Source of the DNA: Buttiauxella sp. B2
GTDB lineage: Bacteria; Pseudomonadota; Gammaproteobacteria; Enterobacterales; Enterobacteriaceae
Length of the DNA stretch: 52,393 nucleotides
Direction: 5' to 3'
Assembly (NCBI RefSeq): GCF_006376615.1
Contig: NZ_VEXQ01000024.1
Span: 1-52,393 of the forward strand
Shown: positions 16,324 to 26,294 of the stretch, one piece after another
Layout of the letters: every line of letters starts with the position of its first letter
Numbering within the stretch: position 1 is the stretch's first letter
The notes under the pieces: generated by a model
What the model saw: only the letters and a program-made list of their open reading frames with translations
What the model was told of the DNA's origin: nothing
Database searches by the model: none
Translations under genes and position numbers: made by a program

Positions 16324-17916
16324 CTATAAAGCCTGTCTATTCTTTCTGACGAAATCAAATGTTTCGGGGGTAAACATTTGTGAATCCCTATCAAGATTGC
16401 AGGTATTTTTATGTGCAGTTATGGGATCTATTCGCCCATCATTAATTAATCTTGTCATGTTATCGCAAAGTGTCAGGCCACCTTTTTTATACCAATAGCT
16501 GTATGCGCTCATTTTGCCATTCTGATGGTATTCATTCATAAAAGTGGCATCTGTTTCTATAATTTCAAAAATGCCTGTACGTCCTTTAATGCCAGTGTAA
16601 TTGCAATGCTTACAGCCAGATTCATCCTCCATATAAACAGATTCTGTATCACACCAGGTATCAATCACTTTCTGAAACCCTACTGGCACCTTTTCACGCT
16701 TATCCCTATAAGGCACCTTGCACTCTGGACACAACAAAGGAACCAACCTCAATCCTATCAGGCAAGTGATTAGTGAGGCATCTGTGAGTAAATCATCATC
16801 CACACCAAAGTTTTTCAAGCGAGACATAATATCAATTGGAAAAGCTGTATGGATGGTTGTCATCACATTGTGGCCTGTCTGAGCGGCTTCAGTTACACCC
16901 ATAGCCGATGTTTGATCACGCGCTTCACCTTGATAAATCCAGTCAGGATCAAGACGGAGAAGGCTTGAAATAGCTTTACCCCATGCTCGAGACAACTCTA
17001 CACGGTCACTGCGGTCAGTAATCGTTAATTGTGTCTGAAATGGCCCTTTCATAATCGACTCAATCGGATCTTCAACTGTAATCATGTTAAGGCCGGAGTC
17101 ATTGGCTATAACCATTTCAGCAATACACTGCGCCAGCGTACTTTTACCGTGACCAGTTGGGCCGGAAAAGAAAGTCACGCCACTAGGACGATTTATAATC
17201 CGTTCTATGGCTTCCTGCTCGTTCTGTGTCATGCCTAAGTCAGACAACGTTAAGGCTTCATCACGGCGCTTAATCAGACGCACAACAACCAACAATTCAT
17301 TGTTTCCACCAGGGCGGCTGGAGAATCGCCCCCCGCTCAAACCAAATTGATGCACAAACTCTTCGCGTACCCGCGCATCCATCGGTTCTGTAAATGTCAC
17401 AGATGTTGCGCTATGCCCTTCGCACATAGAGTTATAAAGAGCATTAACAATCATTTGACCATTTGTTTCAGCATCAAAATTTAGATTATGTTGTCGCCGT
17501 AATTTTCCATCCACACGAAATGAGATTTCATAATACTTTTGGTAGATACGCAAATGAATATCTGAGGCGTTCATATCAGCCGCTTTTTCAAAAAGCTCCC
17601 TGATTTTTTTCTGTAACAATGACATGTCATTATTACTTGCGTCTACCGTGTCTTTTTTCTTTCGCAACCATTCAATAATTTCTTTTTTCGGCAAAAATTG
17701 CTTCTCGAATCTTACATTACGATCTTTAAGCACTCGTAAAAAATCATAATAATTTGCGTCAGTAGAAATTGTATCTGCAACTAGAAGCCAATAACCTCCA
17801 TCCATTCGCTCCATTAAACACACAGACTCTTCAATACCTGAAAGGCTATTATTCCCGATAACAGATTTAATATCTCTTATCGTGCATTTTTCTAAATCCA
17901 GAACTATGTCGCTCAT
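16324..17916 (-). CDS. pilQ: PilQ assembly ATPase (GspE/PulE family)
   Basis: Walker A is GPTGHGKSTLAQ (about residue 252), followed by TVEDPIES, the Asp box GEARD and the His box MTTIHTAF. CPECKVPY and CKHCNYTG form the C-terminal zinc-binding cysteine pairs typical of assembly ATPases. The start overlaps pilP by 4 bp. Confidence 0.93.
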   Translation of the reverse strand: MSDIVLDLEKCTIRDIKSVIGNNSLSGIEESVCLMERMDGGYWLLVADTISTDANYYDFLRVLKDRNVRFEKQFLPKKEIIEWLRKKKDTVDASNNDMSLLQKKIRELFEKAADMNASDIHLRIYQKYYEISFRVDGKLRRQHNLNFDAETNGQMIVNALYNSMCEGHSATSVTFTEPMDARVREEFVHQFGLSGGRFSSRPGGNNELLVVVRLIKRRDEALTLSDLGMTQNEQEAIERIINRPSGVTFFSGPTGHGKSTLAQCIAEMVIANDSGLNMITVEDPIESIMKGPFQTQLTITDRSDRVELSRAWGKAISSLLRLDPDWIYQGEARDQTSAMGVTEAAQTGHNVMTTIHTAFPIDIMSRLKNFGVDDDLLTDASLITCLIGLRLVPLLCPECKVPYRDKREKVPVGFQKVIDTWCDTESVYMEDESGCKHCNYTGIKGRTGIFEIIETDATFMNEYHQNGKMSAYSYWYKKGGLTLCDNMTRLINDGRIDPITAHKNTCNLDRDSQMFTPETFDFVRKNRQAL

Positions 17917-18377
17917 CGCCCCCCCTCACTTAATACTTGAGTTTTTCCGGTTGAAATATTTTTAACGGTGACACCATTTATTGAGATTCCCGTTATCTGA
18001 TAGCCACCTGGCAGCATTTCGCCACTGCGCTTAATCGACATAGAACCATCGGAGAATGATAGTGTTGCCGCTATTTTGTTCCCTCCGCCTATGATTTTTG
18101 AAACCACAGGTAAAGAAACCCCCTGGGAAGGTGTAGATGCGGTATTCCCCCCCTGCTGAAACGCTTGTGGTGGCGTTTGTGCGTGTGTCTGTGAATCGCT
18201 CGAGGATGTAGGATTCTTGACTTCTTCGAGTGCTTTATCTCTTGCTGCTACCGCCTTGTAATATGTCGTTTGACTTTGCAATACATCAAGGTCATAAACT
18301 GTTTTTAATTCATCAGCCAATACATTAGATACCAGAACAGAGAAGAGAACTCCGCACAACACGTTAGCGCGTCCCAT
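17913..18377 (-). CDS. pilP: PilP pilus assembly protein
   Basis: A signal peptide (MGRANVLCGVLFSVLVSNVLA) leads a 154-residue periplasmic protein with a coiled segment (TTYYKAVAARDKALEEVKN), a Gln/Ser/Pro-rich linker and a C-terminal beta domain ending GISINGVTVKNISTGKTQVL, which is the PilP pattern. It overlaps the pilO end by 14 bp and is likely a link between the inner membrane and the secretin. Confidence 0.82.
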   Translation of the reverse strand: MGRANVLCGVLFSVLVSNVLADELKTVYDLDVLQSQTTYYKAVAARDKALEEVKNPTSSSDSQTHAQTPPQAFQQGGNTASTPSQGVSLPVVSKIIGGGNKIAATLSFSDGSMSIKRSGEMLPGGYQITGISINGVTVKNISTGKTQVLSEGGR

Positions 18378-19713
18378 AAATCACTCCTGACGTTTTATAT
18401 TTGGCGACTGAAAACTCGCTATTAATATCCATAGAGATATTGCTCAAGCGTACTCCTGAAAGATCTTTGTTATTAAATATAAGAAATGGAGAAATATCTG
18501 ATTCAAATGAAAAAGTCATTTCACGCCAATCTGGAAGTGGAATATCCTCACCAAATTCATTTTTCTCTTGTTCTTTATCTGCAACCTGAGTCAGTGAAAA
18601 ATTAATGTTCTGAGACTGTAATATACTTACTAGTTTATTAATTTGCTCATTCATTCCCAAAACTGACTCATCACCGTTAGGCTTGCGGGGTATTTTTAAT
18701 GTCACCGACCCTGCGGAGGATTGACTGATATTTAATGTAGGTTCAACACCAAGTTTCTTGATAACCGCCGCATAAAATTCGCCTACACTCAACCCGGAGT
18801 CCGGGGGGCGAGCAAACAAGGCATTGATGCTATCGACAGAACAATCAACCGTAACAGGAATCCATCCCCCCAGAGATAGAGGAAGTCGCTTGTACCCTGT
18901 CCTGCATCCAGCAATAAAATCTTCAACAGAAGCTTGCTTTATCCACGGATGAATTAACGCTTCTTGTGCAGTTTTATAACGAGCTTCTTTATTTAAGGCT
19001 TGAAGTGCAGCCTGTGCAATCGCCTGTTCCTGCAATCGCTTTGTCTCAAGGTGGCTTTGCCAGATATTGTAAGCAATCACCCCAAACAACGTGAAAACAA
19101 GAAATGACACTAACAATGAAATTTGTGTTTTTGTCATTCCCCATGTTAAAGGAACAAGCTTGTACGCCTTTTTGAGATTTTTGCTAATCAGAATATCTTT
19201 TAGCTTTAAATCTTTAGTGACGAACATAAACACATCAGAATCACCATAAACAGGAATATCCTGATTATCTTTAGCCCCTTTTAAATCTGATTTAACATCA
19301 ATGACAGCTTGCTTTACTTCACTTTTCGGAATAACAACATCTGAGAGCGGGAAAATAGCACCACGTTCAGTGACAGCGATAAGAATATAATCGGAGTCCT
19401 CATTAGTATCATCTACCGGAAAAACCCCAATCCAAGCTCCGCTAATCAGAGAAGATAACGTAACGGAAAGCGAATACGCCCCCCGCAAACGCTGCCCCGT
19501 CTTTTCAGCAAATCCCGCCTGGGTAACACTGCTTTTCCTGATTGCGACAATATCAAGATGCTTTTCTTTGCCAATACGCTTGATTTCTTTCATGTAACCA
19601 AGCGTTTTAACGTTTTGCCATTTTAGCCCAACAACAAAACGTTTGTTATCAAAAGTGATAATTGTTAAAGGTGTTATAATTTTTGGCTTTGCAGATTTAA
19701 TTTCAGTTGCCAT
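18364..19713 (-). CDS. pilO: PilO-like type IVb pilus protein, 449 aa
   Basis: A cytoplasmic N-terminal half of about 215 residues precedes a single helix (ISLLVSFLVFTLFGVIAYNI) and a periplasmic C-terminal domain. Length, topology and position between pilN and pilP match R64 PilO. A coiled region (QEQAIAQAALQALNKEARYK) follows the helix. Confidence 0.82.
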   Translation of the reverse strand: MATEIKSAKPKIITPLTIITFDNKRFVVGLKWQNVKTLGYMKEIKRIGKEKHLDIVAIRKSSVTQAGFAEKTGQRLRGAYSLSVTLSSLISGAWIGVFPVDDTNEDSDYILIAVTERGAIFPLSDVVIPKSEVKQAVIDVKSDLKGAKDNQDIPVYGDSDVFMFVTKDLKLKDILISKNLKKAYKLVPLTWGMTKTQISLLVSFLVFTLFGVIAYNIWQSHLETKRLQEQAIAQAALQALNKEARYKTAQEALIHPWIKQASVEDFIAGCRTGYKRLPLSLGGWIPVTVDCSVDSINALFARPPDSGLSVGEFYAAVIKKLGVEPTLNISQSSAGSVTLKIPRKPNGDESVLGMNEQINKLVSILQSQNINFSLTQVADKEQEKNEFGEDIPLPDWREMTFSFESDISPFLIFNNKDLSGVRLSNISMDINSEFSVAKYKTSGVIYGTR

Positions 19714-19722
19714 ATAAATTCC

Positions 19723-21420
19723 TTAATGCAGGAAAGGTGTCACAGTAATGACAAACGACTGTTTAACCTTTTTACCCTTCATCCCACCACCAAAGAAAAT
19801 ATTATTTGGCGACCCAACACCCTGCTTAGTAACATCATCCGTATTTTGCTCAAATCCACTCAGAATTAGAGTTTCCCCTGGTTTAATCCAAACTCGGGGT
19901 TGAATAGCTCGCGTATCCTGATCCGGCCCTTCAATAGTTTGCGTGTCACTTTTTAACTGACGTAATTGCTTCAAGGAAGAAATATCAATAAACATGTTCA
20001 TCATGATCCGATTATCCTCAAGTACTTTTGGGAAAATCGTTATATTCGTGCCAGTCGTCACTGAACCAGGTTCAAGCGCCTGTTGAGTACTGCCATCCGA
20101 CCCGCCCGTAGCGGTTACAGAAACTGACTTTAGGTAAGTCGTTTGCTGCCCTACAAGTACTGGAGCCGATGCCATATTAGTTGTAATGATACTGGATGTT
20201 TTAACGTCAGCTACGTTGACCTGTTGCGACAACGCATTAAGCAGGATAGAAGAACCTGCCCACTGTCCGGTTGTACCCGTCGCTGTATCGAGTATCGAGA
20301 ACCCTCCAGATACCGCATCCGTTCCGGCATTGAATGTATTCGATAGGTTGATACCGTAATTCTGGCCTAGAGACTTGAATACCAGATTCCAGTCAATCCC
20401 GAGAGTGTCATTAGCTTCGTTATTAATGGTGTAGATAACGACTTTAAAAAGGATTTGCTTACTAAGTGAAGCATTCTCTTTTGTAAGATAGTCACCAATA
20501 TTTTTCACAACTTCGGGAACATCAGTCACTATCACTGTACCCGTCGTTTGGTTCATCGCAACTCGCCCAACACCCGGTGTCAGCATAGCTTGAGATGTTT
20601 TTAGTAAGTCTTCATAAAGACTGTTACCCATTTTGCTAGTAGAGCTAGAGCTTGATCCTCCTTGTCCTGATACACCACCCGATGAATCACTACCACCACT
20701 GCTGCTGCCACCACTTTGATTAGAAATCCCACTAGAAACTTGACCATCAAGTGTGTACTTAGCATCAGAAGGATCGATATCAAACCGCTTCGTTTCCAGA
20801 TAGAACAACTTAATGGCATTGTTTTCATACTTCCATGAAATCCCCAGGCGAGCTGTAACGGCATCGAGAAGCCCCGGAAGTAACCCACTGTAAGAAATAC
20901 CCGTGATCTGCTGCCCACTTCCACTGCTTCTGCCAGAAGCCGAAATATTAGGGGATGAGCCAAAAGAAGAAAGCGGCTGCATTGCACCAGGGGGCGTTGC
21001 ACCAGACGTAAACATCGGAGGCGGGACATCAGTTAATTGCTTTGTTGTACTACCACTTTCCCCACCCCCACCTGTCAACATTGCTACAGCGTCAGGGGTA
21101 ATAGAGGTACGGATATTACATTGCTGAGTAATATCTTGACTGAACTGATACACATCCTGTGCAGTCATAGTTTTGTAGGTAATCTGGCAACGAGCCACTT
21201 CTGGCGGCACAGAGTACTGAGGTTTCACCATCGGTACTGGGTTAACCCATTGCGTTTCGTGGAAAGTCGCCACTGGGCGATTAGAATTAACGTCTTTTAA
21301 TAAAGAATCCACTTTGTTTTCTTTATTAATAGCTCTGTCCTGCGAATCATTAATGCGCTGAACAGCGCACCCTGACAGTAAAAAGACACTGAGTGTATAA
21401 ACAAGATATTTAATTTTCAT
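19723..21420 (-). CDS. pilN: PilN outer-membrane secretin lipoprotein
   Basis: Lipoprotein signal with lipobox LSGC (about residue 18). The middle has a long Gly/Ser-rich stretch (about 240-275), then an N-domain (TGTVIVTDVPEVVKNIGDYL) and a C-terminal secretin domain with PRVWIKPGETLILSGF. Length 565 fits R64 PilN and BfpB. It forms the outer-membrane pore for the thin pilus. Confidence 0.9.
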   Translation of the reverse strand: MKIKYLVYTLSVFLLSGCAVQRINDSQDRAINKENKVDSLLKDVNSNRPVATFHETQWVNPVPMVKPQYSVPPEVARCQITYKTMTAQDVYQFSQDITQQCNIRTSITPDAVAMLTGGGGESGSTTKQLTDVPPPMFTSGATPPGAMQPLSSFGSSPNISASGRSSGSGQQITGISYSGLLPGLLDAVTARLGISWKYENNAIKLFYLETKRFDIDPSDAKYTLDGQVSSGISNQSGGSSSGGSDSSGGVSGQGGSSSSSTSKMGNSLYEDLLKTSQAMLTPGVGRVAMNQTTGTVIVTDVPEVVKNIGDYLTKENASLSKQILFKVVIYTINNEANDTLGIDWNLVFKSLGQNYGINLSNTFNAGTDAVSGGFSILDTATGTTGQWAGSSILLNALSQQVNVADVKTSSIITTNMASAPVLVGQQTTYLKSVSVTATGGSDGSTQQALEPGSVTTGTNITIFPKVLEDNRIMMNMFIDISSLKQLRQLKSDTQTIEGPDQDTRAIQPRVWIKPGETLILSGFEQNTDDVTKQGVGSPNNIFFGGGMKGKKVKQSFVITVTPFLH

Positions 21421-21449
21421 TTTTATTACCGAGAGGTTAAATGCTAAGA

Positions 21450-22025
21450 TTAATTTCTTTCATAGAACTTCGTTTTAATCAACAAAGTATATTCATCCTT
21501 AGTCCATTCTTTGTTTATGACAACAAATTTAAATTCCCTAACCTCTCCAGAACCAACAAATATATGAGTGTTCAGTTTAAAAGAACTCACTTCTGGTACG
21601 TCAATACCATCGAGCTTTTTGGCTACATCAAAGCTAGTGAACTGAAACTTGACATCGGTGCTAATAAAGTTGCCATGCACAACAGGTAATACATAAACGG
21701 AAACACCAGATTCAATATCGCCAAAAGTTGTTGTTAATGATTTTTTTCCGTTCGAAACATTTTCAATTACCGCCTTTCTATACCTGTTTAAATTCTTAAC
21801 TTCAATAATTGTAGGGTGTGATGAAATCGTCTCTTGAGTGAAATTTGCTTCAACCTCTCCATTTTTAAGCAAAGTAAACTCATAAGTAATAAAAGAGGAT
21901 GCTGTATCTTCAACACTAACTCTCTCCCTAATCGGAGTTGGATCAATTTTCTTTGCAAAAGACAAACTCGATAAACATAATCCTAAAGCAATGCAACAAA
22001 CTTTTAATACTGTTGATTTTTTCAT
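21450..22025 (-). CDS. Exported protein in the pilus operon, 191 aa
   Basis: A signal peptide (MKKSTVLKVCCIALGLCLSS...FA) leads a beta-rich protein with no cysteines in the mature part. It starts directly after the pilL stop. It sits where R64 has pilM, but its sequence is not PilM-like. It may be a pilus accessory or secretin-associated protein. Unrecognised family. Confidence 0.6.
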   Translation of the reverse strand: MKKSTVLKVCCIALGLCLSSLSFAKKIDPTPIRERVSVEDTASSFITYEFTLLKNGEVEANFTQETISSHPTIIEVKNLNRYRKAVIENVSNGKKSLTTTFGDIESGVSVYVLPVVHGNFISTDVKFQFTSFDVAKKLDGIDVPEVSSFKLNTHIFVGSGEVREFKFVVINKEWTKDEYTLLIKTKFYERN

Positions 22026-22835
22026 TTATTTTACACCTCTATTTTTGGCACTTTCTGAGATAACTATCAGGCATTGAGATTTATAACCATCAGCATATAA
22101 AGGCGCATTCGCATTTATATATAATGAAAAGAGCTTCAAAGTAACTTCTTCAAAGTTGCCCGTAAACGTCAACGGAGAATCAATTTGATAATCTGTATCA
22201 GTGTTCCATTGCACTGACCAAGATTTACTCGCGTTGCATTTTTCTTTAGCTGCCCATTCATTAAACACTGTTTTGAGCGTACTTCCCTTTGAAATGTCCC
22301 AATGCTTTACAGGTTTAACAATTGGCGAAATAGGTAGTGGAACTGGTGCAATCACAGGTTTAACAGTGCCGTTCTTAACATCATGTGGTGACGTATCGCC
22401 GCTAAATGGATTTTTACTTTTGGTTAACGAAACAGGTTGGATAAGTGCATTTGTTTTGCCCGCAGAATCCAGTTTAACTGGAGTATTACTTGCTACTGTT
22501 GCTACAGGAGCAGTGTAGCCTTTTAACTCAACTGGCTTGTTAGTTAATGGTTTAGCAGCCAATAACCTTGTAGATGCGCCGCTGTTATTTTCTACAACTG
22601 TTTTACCACTTCCCGTAATATTTTTATTAACCGTTTTGCTGGCATGATTTACTAACGATTGATTCGAAACAGTCGCTATTTTATCTCCCATATAAACTGG
22701 TTTTATCTGTGGTAAAAGAGTTGTGATATCTGTATTCATGTCTACAAACTCCCCTTTAGGGGTGGCAAGCGGAGGTGCTGAATTACAGCCGGAAAGGATA
22801 CCCGCTGACATAGCGGCAAGTATTATCTTTTTCAT
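22026..22835 (-). CDS. pilL: PilL-like lipoprotein with TcpQ-type C-terminal domain
   Basis: Lipobox LSGC after MKKIILAAMSAGI. A long low-complexity middle rich in Pro, Val, Lys and Asn spans the periplasm. The C-terminal 90 residues (HWDISKGSTLKTVFNEWAAK ... ADGYKSQCLIVIS) match the TcpQ/PilL domain that helps the secretin. First gene of the pilus set. Confidence 0.83.
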   Translation of the reverse strand: MKKIILAAMSAGILSGCNSAPPLATPKGEFVDMNTDITTLLPQIKPVYMGDKIATVSNQSLVNHASKTVNKNITGSGKTVVENNSGASTRLLAAKPLTNKPVELKGYTAPVATVASNTPVKLDSAGKTNALIQPVSLTKSKNPFSGDTSPHDVKNGTVKPVIAPVPLPISPIVKPVKHWDISKGSTLKTVFNEWAAKEKCNASKSWSVQWNTDTDYQIDSPLTFTGNFEEVTLKLFSLYINANAPLYADGYKSQCLIVISESAKNRGVK

Positions 22836-22895
22836 ATATTTCCAGAATCACGTTAGTAAATAAATCATACATGACGGTTTATAGCTTCTAATCAC

Positions 22896-23249
22896 TTAGA
22901 GTTTTACTTTACCAAACACACCAACGATTTTATTAAGAACATCAGGAGTTGCAGTGTCGCATTTACTGATAAATGCTTTACGTGCATCAGAAGTATGGTT
23001 AGGGAGAAACGAACCTTTTTTCTTTTTAATAATGTTAAAGAATGTTTTCTCAGGAGAACTACATTGTTCACCGCCGCTGTTCCCGGTAGCTTTACCGAAC
23101 ATGCACATAACCACAACACAAGGATCACCTGAATCAATGCTTTGCTCTTGTTGTTCCTTCTGATAATCATTCATCACATAATCACTTGCTGTGGCAGAGA
23201 ATGAAGCCAACACAGCCAGAGCGATAGTAAGTTTTTTAACTTTACTCAT
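22896..23249 (-). CDS. TrbM-like conjugal transfer protein, 117 aa
   Basis: ATG 23249 has AAAGGAAA upstream; the longer frame is not needed. Signal peptide MSKVKKLTIALAVLASFSAT, then DPCVVVMCMFGK with paired cysteines and later cysteines, the TrbM family pattern. TrbM proteins are periplasmic components of conjugation systems with an unclear role. It lies between virD4 and the pilus operon. Confidence 0.8.
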   Translation of the reverse strand: MSKVKKLTIALAVLASFSATASDYVMNDYQKEQQEQSIDSGDPCVVVMCMFGKATGNSGGEQCSSPEKTFFNIIKKKKGSFLPNHTSDARKAFISKCDTATPDVLNKIVGVFGKVKL

Positions 23250-23268
23250 AATAATTTCCTTTATAATT

Positions 23269-25119
23269 CTATTTATTAAAAAGAAGTGGTATCTCAATAA
23301 GATTATCTTTAGAAACTTGCACACGCCCCATGAAAATTGGATCTTCGAAGTAAACAATTTTATCTGCAATGAACGGGCGACAAGCTTCACTAAGAATAAT
23401 TTCTCTAACCGACAACGAACCGCTTTTATTTTTTATCTTACCGAGGGAGACAATTTCATCAGGTAGTAAAACTGCGCGAGCAATAACATCATGATTAGTA
23501 GAATTTGACCCTCCGGCAGCACCCCGGTTATCAGATTTAGACTTACGCTTTATTTTTTCATCGCAAACCCCAATACGCTCAGATACTTCTTTAACTGCAT
23601 CATCTACGTCACGGGGAGGGTATACCAGTTCTACTGCACAGTTTTTGATGAATGTTTCAGTACCTTCTTTTCTGTAAAGCTTATCATCCTCCATTTGCCC
23701 TTTATTTTGCAGAATGAATACATAGCGAAGGTTGAAACCCGCAGTATATGCAATAGATTTCTGGATAATTTCAACACGGCCCATACTGGTAAACTCATCC
23801 AGAGCAATTAAACACTGATACTTTAATTCAGGGTTTTGTTCAGGGAGTTCTTTTGTATTTTCGTTAACCACCATCGAAAAGAACAGATTGACTAACTTTG
23901 TATGAGTAACAAGGGCATCCGGTGTTAAGCCTAAATACACTGACATTTTTTCCTTACGCAAGCGCCTGATATCAAAATCACTTGCACTGGTCGCCGCCGC
24001 AGTAACAGGGTTAGCAAAAATATCAAGACCATTTGTGAAGTTGGACATAATACTGCCGCGAGTCTTATCAGGGGCAGCCATAAACCTTTCAAAATAGTTC
24101 CTGGTGTCATTGCTCACAGCGGCATCTTTTGCCAAGGTTTTTCTCATCCAAGCTGCCAGATCCCCCCCCGGTGTAGCCGAAAGTAAAATCGCAGAGATAG
24201 AAACTTTTATCGGTTTTTGGGGTTCATTCCATTCATTATCTTCCTCTGCACCTTGTTCAAGATTAGAAACCGCTCGCTCCTGCTCTTTATCCAAAAGGTA
24301 AAGTCCAAGACCAATGAAGAGGTTCATTGCAGATGTATTCCACACATCCCCATCCCCGCCACTGAGTGGATAAATGATAGCGGCAATTTTCCTTAAATCA
24401 GATTCACGCTGTAGAACATCACGGCTGACATGATCCATTGGATTCCAGCGGTGAGAACGGTATTCACCTGCTTTAGCTTTTTCCTCATTCTCAACATACC
24501 CCGCAGGGCAGAAGAGAAAACATTTTTGCTCAAGTACTTTTTGTCTGTATCCCGAGGTTAAAAACCAGTTTTCTAGTTTGATATCCAGAACTACCAAGCT
24601 TTCTGGATAATTAAGACAGTTAGGAATAACGATACCAACACCTTTACCTGAGCGGGTAGGTGCATAAAGCATCAGGAATTGTTGCCCATAGTAATAAATA
24701 TATTGCCCTTTATATTTACCTTCAAACATTTTTCCGATCAGGATTGGAGGGTACTTGAATTTTTTATATTGAGAAGGAGTTGGAAAAAAACCTGATTTTC
24801 TAAAATCTTCTTGATTTGCCAAACGTGCATCACCATAAATTACCCTGACAGGACGCAGATTAACCAAGACTAAAATGCAAAAACCGAGAAAAACAATGAG
24901 TGGTAAAGAAAATGCTAACCACGTAACAGCAACAAGATTTTTGTATGCTGGGTTTCCATTATATGTGTTCACCACATCATAAAAAGTATGAAGATTTAAA
25001 AGAGAGGTATTCATACCAGAATATTTTAACGCTGCAAACCCTCCTAATAGATCCCCTCCTATTATTGCCATACCAAATAAAATCAGAATAACAAAGAGTA
25101 TGCCAACTACTTTTTTCAT
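23269..25119 (-). CDS. virD4: VirD4/TraG coupling protein (T4CP)
   Basis: ATG 25119 gives 616 residues. Two N-terminal membrane helices, then Walker A PTRSGKGVGIVIPN and Walker B LIALDEFTSMGR mark the VirD4 hexameric ATPase. It links the relaxosome to the secretion channel. The last residues of the 25139-25315 small gene lie about 20 bp upstream. Confidence 0.93.
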   Translation of the reverse strand: MKKVVGILFVILILFGMAIIGGDLLGGFAALKYSGMNTSLLNLHTFYDVVNTYNGNPAYKNLVAVTWLAFSLPLIVFLGFCILVLVNLRPVRVIYGDARLANQEDFRKSGFFPTPSQYKKFKYPPILIGKMFEGKYKGQYIYYYGQQFLMLYAPTRSGKGVGIVIPNCLNYPESLVVLDIKLENWFLTSGYRQKVLEQKCFLFCPAGYVENEEKAKAGEYRSHRWNPMDHVSRDVLQRESDLRKIAAIIYPLSGGDGDVWNTSAMNLFIGLGLYLLDKEQERAVSNLEQGAEEDNEWNEPQKPIKVSISAILLSATPGGDLAAWMRKTLAKDAAVSNDTRNYFERFMAAPDKTRGSIMSNFTNGLDIFANPVTAAATSASDFDIRRLRKEKMSVYLGLTPDALVTHTKLVNLFFSMVVNENTKELPEQNPELKYQCLIALDEFTSMGRVEIIQKSIAYTAGFNLRYVFILQNKGQMEDDKLYRKEGTETFIKNCAVELVYPPRDVDDAVKEVSERIGVCDEKIKRKSKSDNRGAAGGSNSTNHDVIARAVLLPDEIVSLGKIKNKSGSLSVREIILSEACRPFIADKIVYFEDPIFMGRVQVSKDNLIEIPLLFNK

Positions 25120-25138
25120 AAAACACCACTTTATAATC

Positions 25139-25315
25139 TTATTTGATAACTGGATTCCAAGAGGAATCCCAATGAGGATCAAAGACAACAACAGTATCAG
25201 AAAACTTTAAAACATGAGGAATTACACCCCCTACACCTTTACATATTAACTCTTTTGAATTATCAGATGCCTTACTAGCTTTCGTTAAGAAGTCTGTTTT
25301 TTTCTTCCGGCTCAA
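25139..25315 (-). CDS. Possible small gene with TTG start between virB11 and virD4, 58 aa
   Basis: A frame with TTG at 25315 has GGAG 7 bases upstream and runs 58 codons, overlapping the end of virB11 by about 40 bp. It encodes LICKGVGGVIPHVLKFSDTV and ends HWDSSWNPVIK. It would be translated from the same transcript. It could be a genuine small protein or a chance frame; the good ribosome-binding site argues for the former. Confidence 0.45.
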   Translation of the reverse strand: MSRKKKTDFLTKASKASDNSKELICKGVGGVIPHVLKFSDTVVVFDPHWDSSWNPVIK

Positions 25316-26294
25316 AATAAATCTCCGTTAAATAAGTTCGGTTAAAAAACAAAATAACATCGACAGATGTTTTAATTGTTTTCATTATCAAGTTCATATC
25401 AACAGTCATACCGACATCTGATTGCTTAACAATACTCGCTAACCGGGAAAATGATGCATAAGTGTTGTTCGCATGAATTGTTGATATTGATCCTTCATGA
25501 CCTGTATTAAGTGCTTCAAGATAGCTCCAGGCTTCATCACCACGTAATTCGGCAAGAAAGATGTGATCTGGTTTAAGTCGCATACAGGCTTCTATAATGG
25601 TTTTAGAGGTAATGACTCCTTTTTTATAAAACAAATGAATATGGTTAGGATGGTTAGGCAACTGCATTTCGTGAACATCTTCAATCGTTGCATATCGCCT
25701 ATCGGGAGGAAAAATATCAGCTACCGCTTTAGCAAGGGTAGTTTTGCCTGAACCAGTACCACCAACAATAAGGAAATTTAGCCTTTCCTTTACCGCTTCA
25801 TAAAGAAACTGTTCCAGGCTATTCGCGTCACCTTTCAGATACAACGTATATAAATACTTCTGGCGCTCAGTTAATTCAACCGTCTGTTTCTGTGCAATTC
25901 TGACATTATCAAAGCGCCCGGACGCTACATAATCAGCTATTGAAAATCGTTTCAATGAAGGCTTTCGAATTGATATAACTATACATCCAGGTTCCGTTGC
26001 AGGTGGCATAATTATCTGGCCCCTTTCACCACCAGGAAGAATCACCGATGCAATTGGATTTTCCTGGTTTAAGCCTGGCAGATTGGAGTAAGTTGAAAGG
26101 CTTTCCGCAAGATGCTTGAGGTTTTCGAAATTTGCAGCCGGTTGTTCAACAAACTTCCACCCATCACTACTTTCAAACCAGACTTTACCAGGTTGATTGA
26201 CTGCTACTTCTGTTATTCCATCAACATCAAGCAGGTCTTGAATACCTGTTTTAGCTAGATACAAACGAGCTAGGTCGGATTTGTCATCCTCCAT
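25275..26294 (-). CDS. virB11: VirB11 secretion ATPase
   Basis: 339 residues. Walker A GGTGSGKTTLAKAV (about residue 178), Asp box LAELRGDEAW and His box GHEGSISTIHANN match the VirB11 family. The start overlaps the virB10 stop by one base. It powers channel or pilus assembly from the cytoplasmic face. Confidence 0.94.
   Translation of the reverse strand: MEDDKSDLARLYLAKTGIQDLLDVDGITEVAVNQPGKVWFESSDGWKFVEQPAANFENLKHLAESLSTYSNLPGLNQENPIASVILPGGERGQIIMPPATEPGCIVISIRKPSLKRFSIADYVASGRFDNVRIAQKQTVELTERQKYLYTLYLKGDANSLEQFLYEAVKERLNFLIVGGTGSGKTTLAKAVADIFPPDRRYATIEDVHEMQLPNHPNHIHLFYKKGVITSKTIIEACMRLKPDHIFLAELRGDEAWSYLEALNTGHEGSISTIHANNTYASFSRLASIVKQSDVGMTVDMNLIMKTIKTSVDVILFFNRTYLTEIYFEPEEKNRLLNES

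Noticed and set aside
20601..21029. 142-codon minus-strand frame inside pilN
   Set aside because: It is a shadow of the Gly/Ser-rich part of PilN; no ribosome-binding site, and the PilN frame has clear family features.
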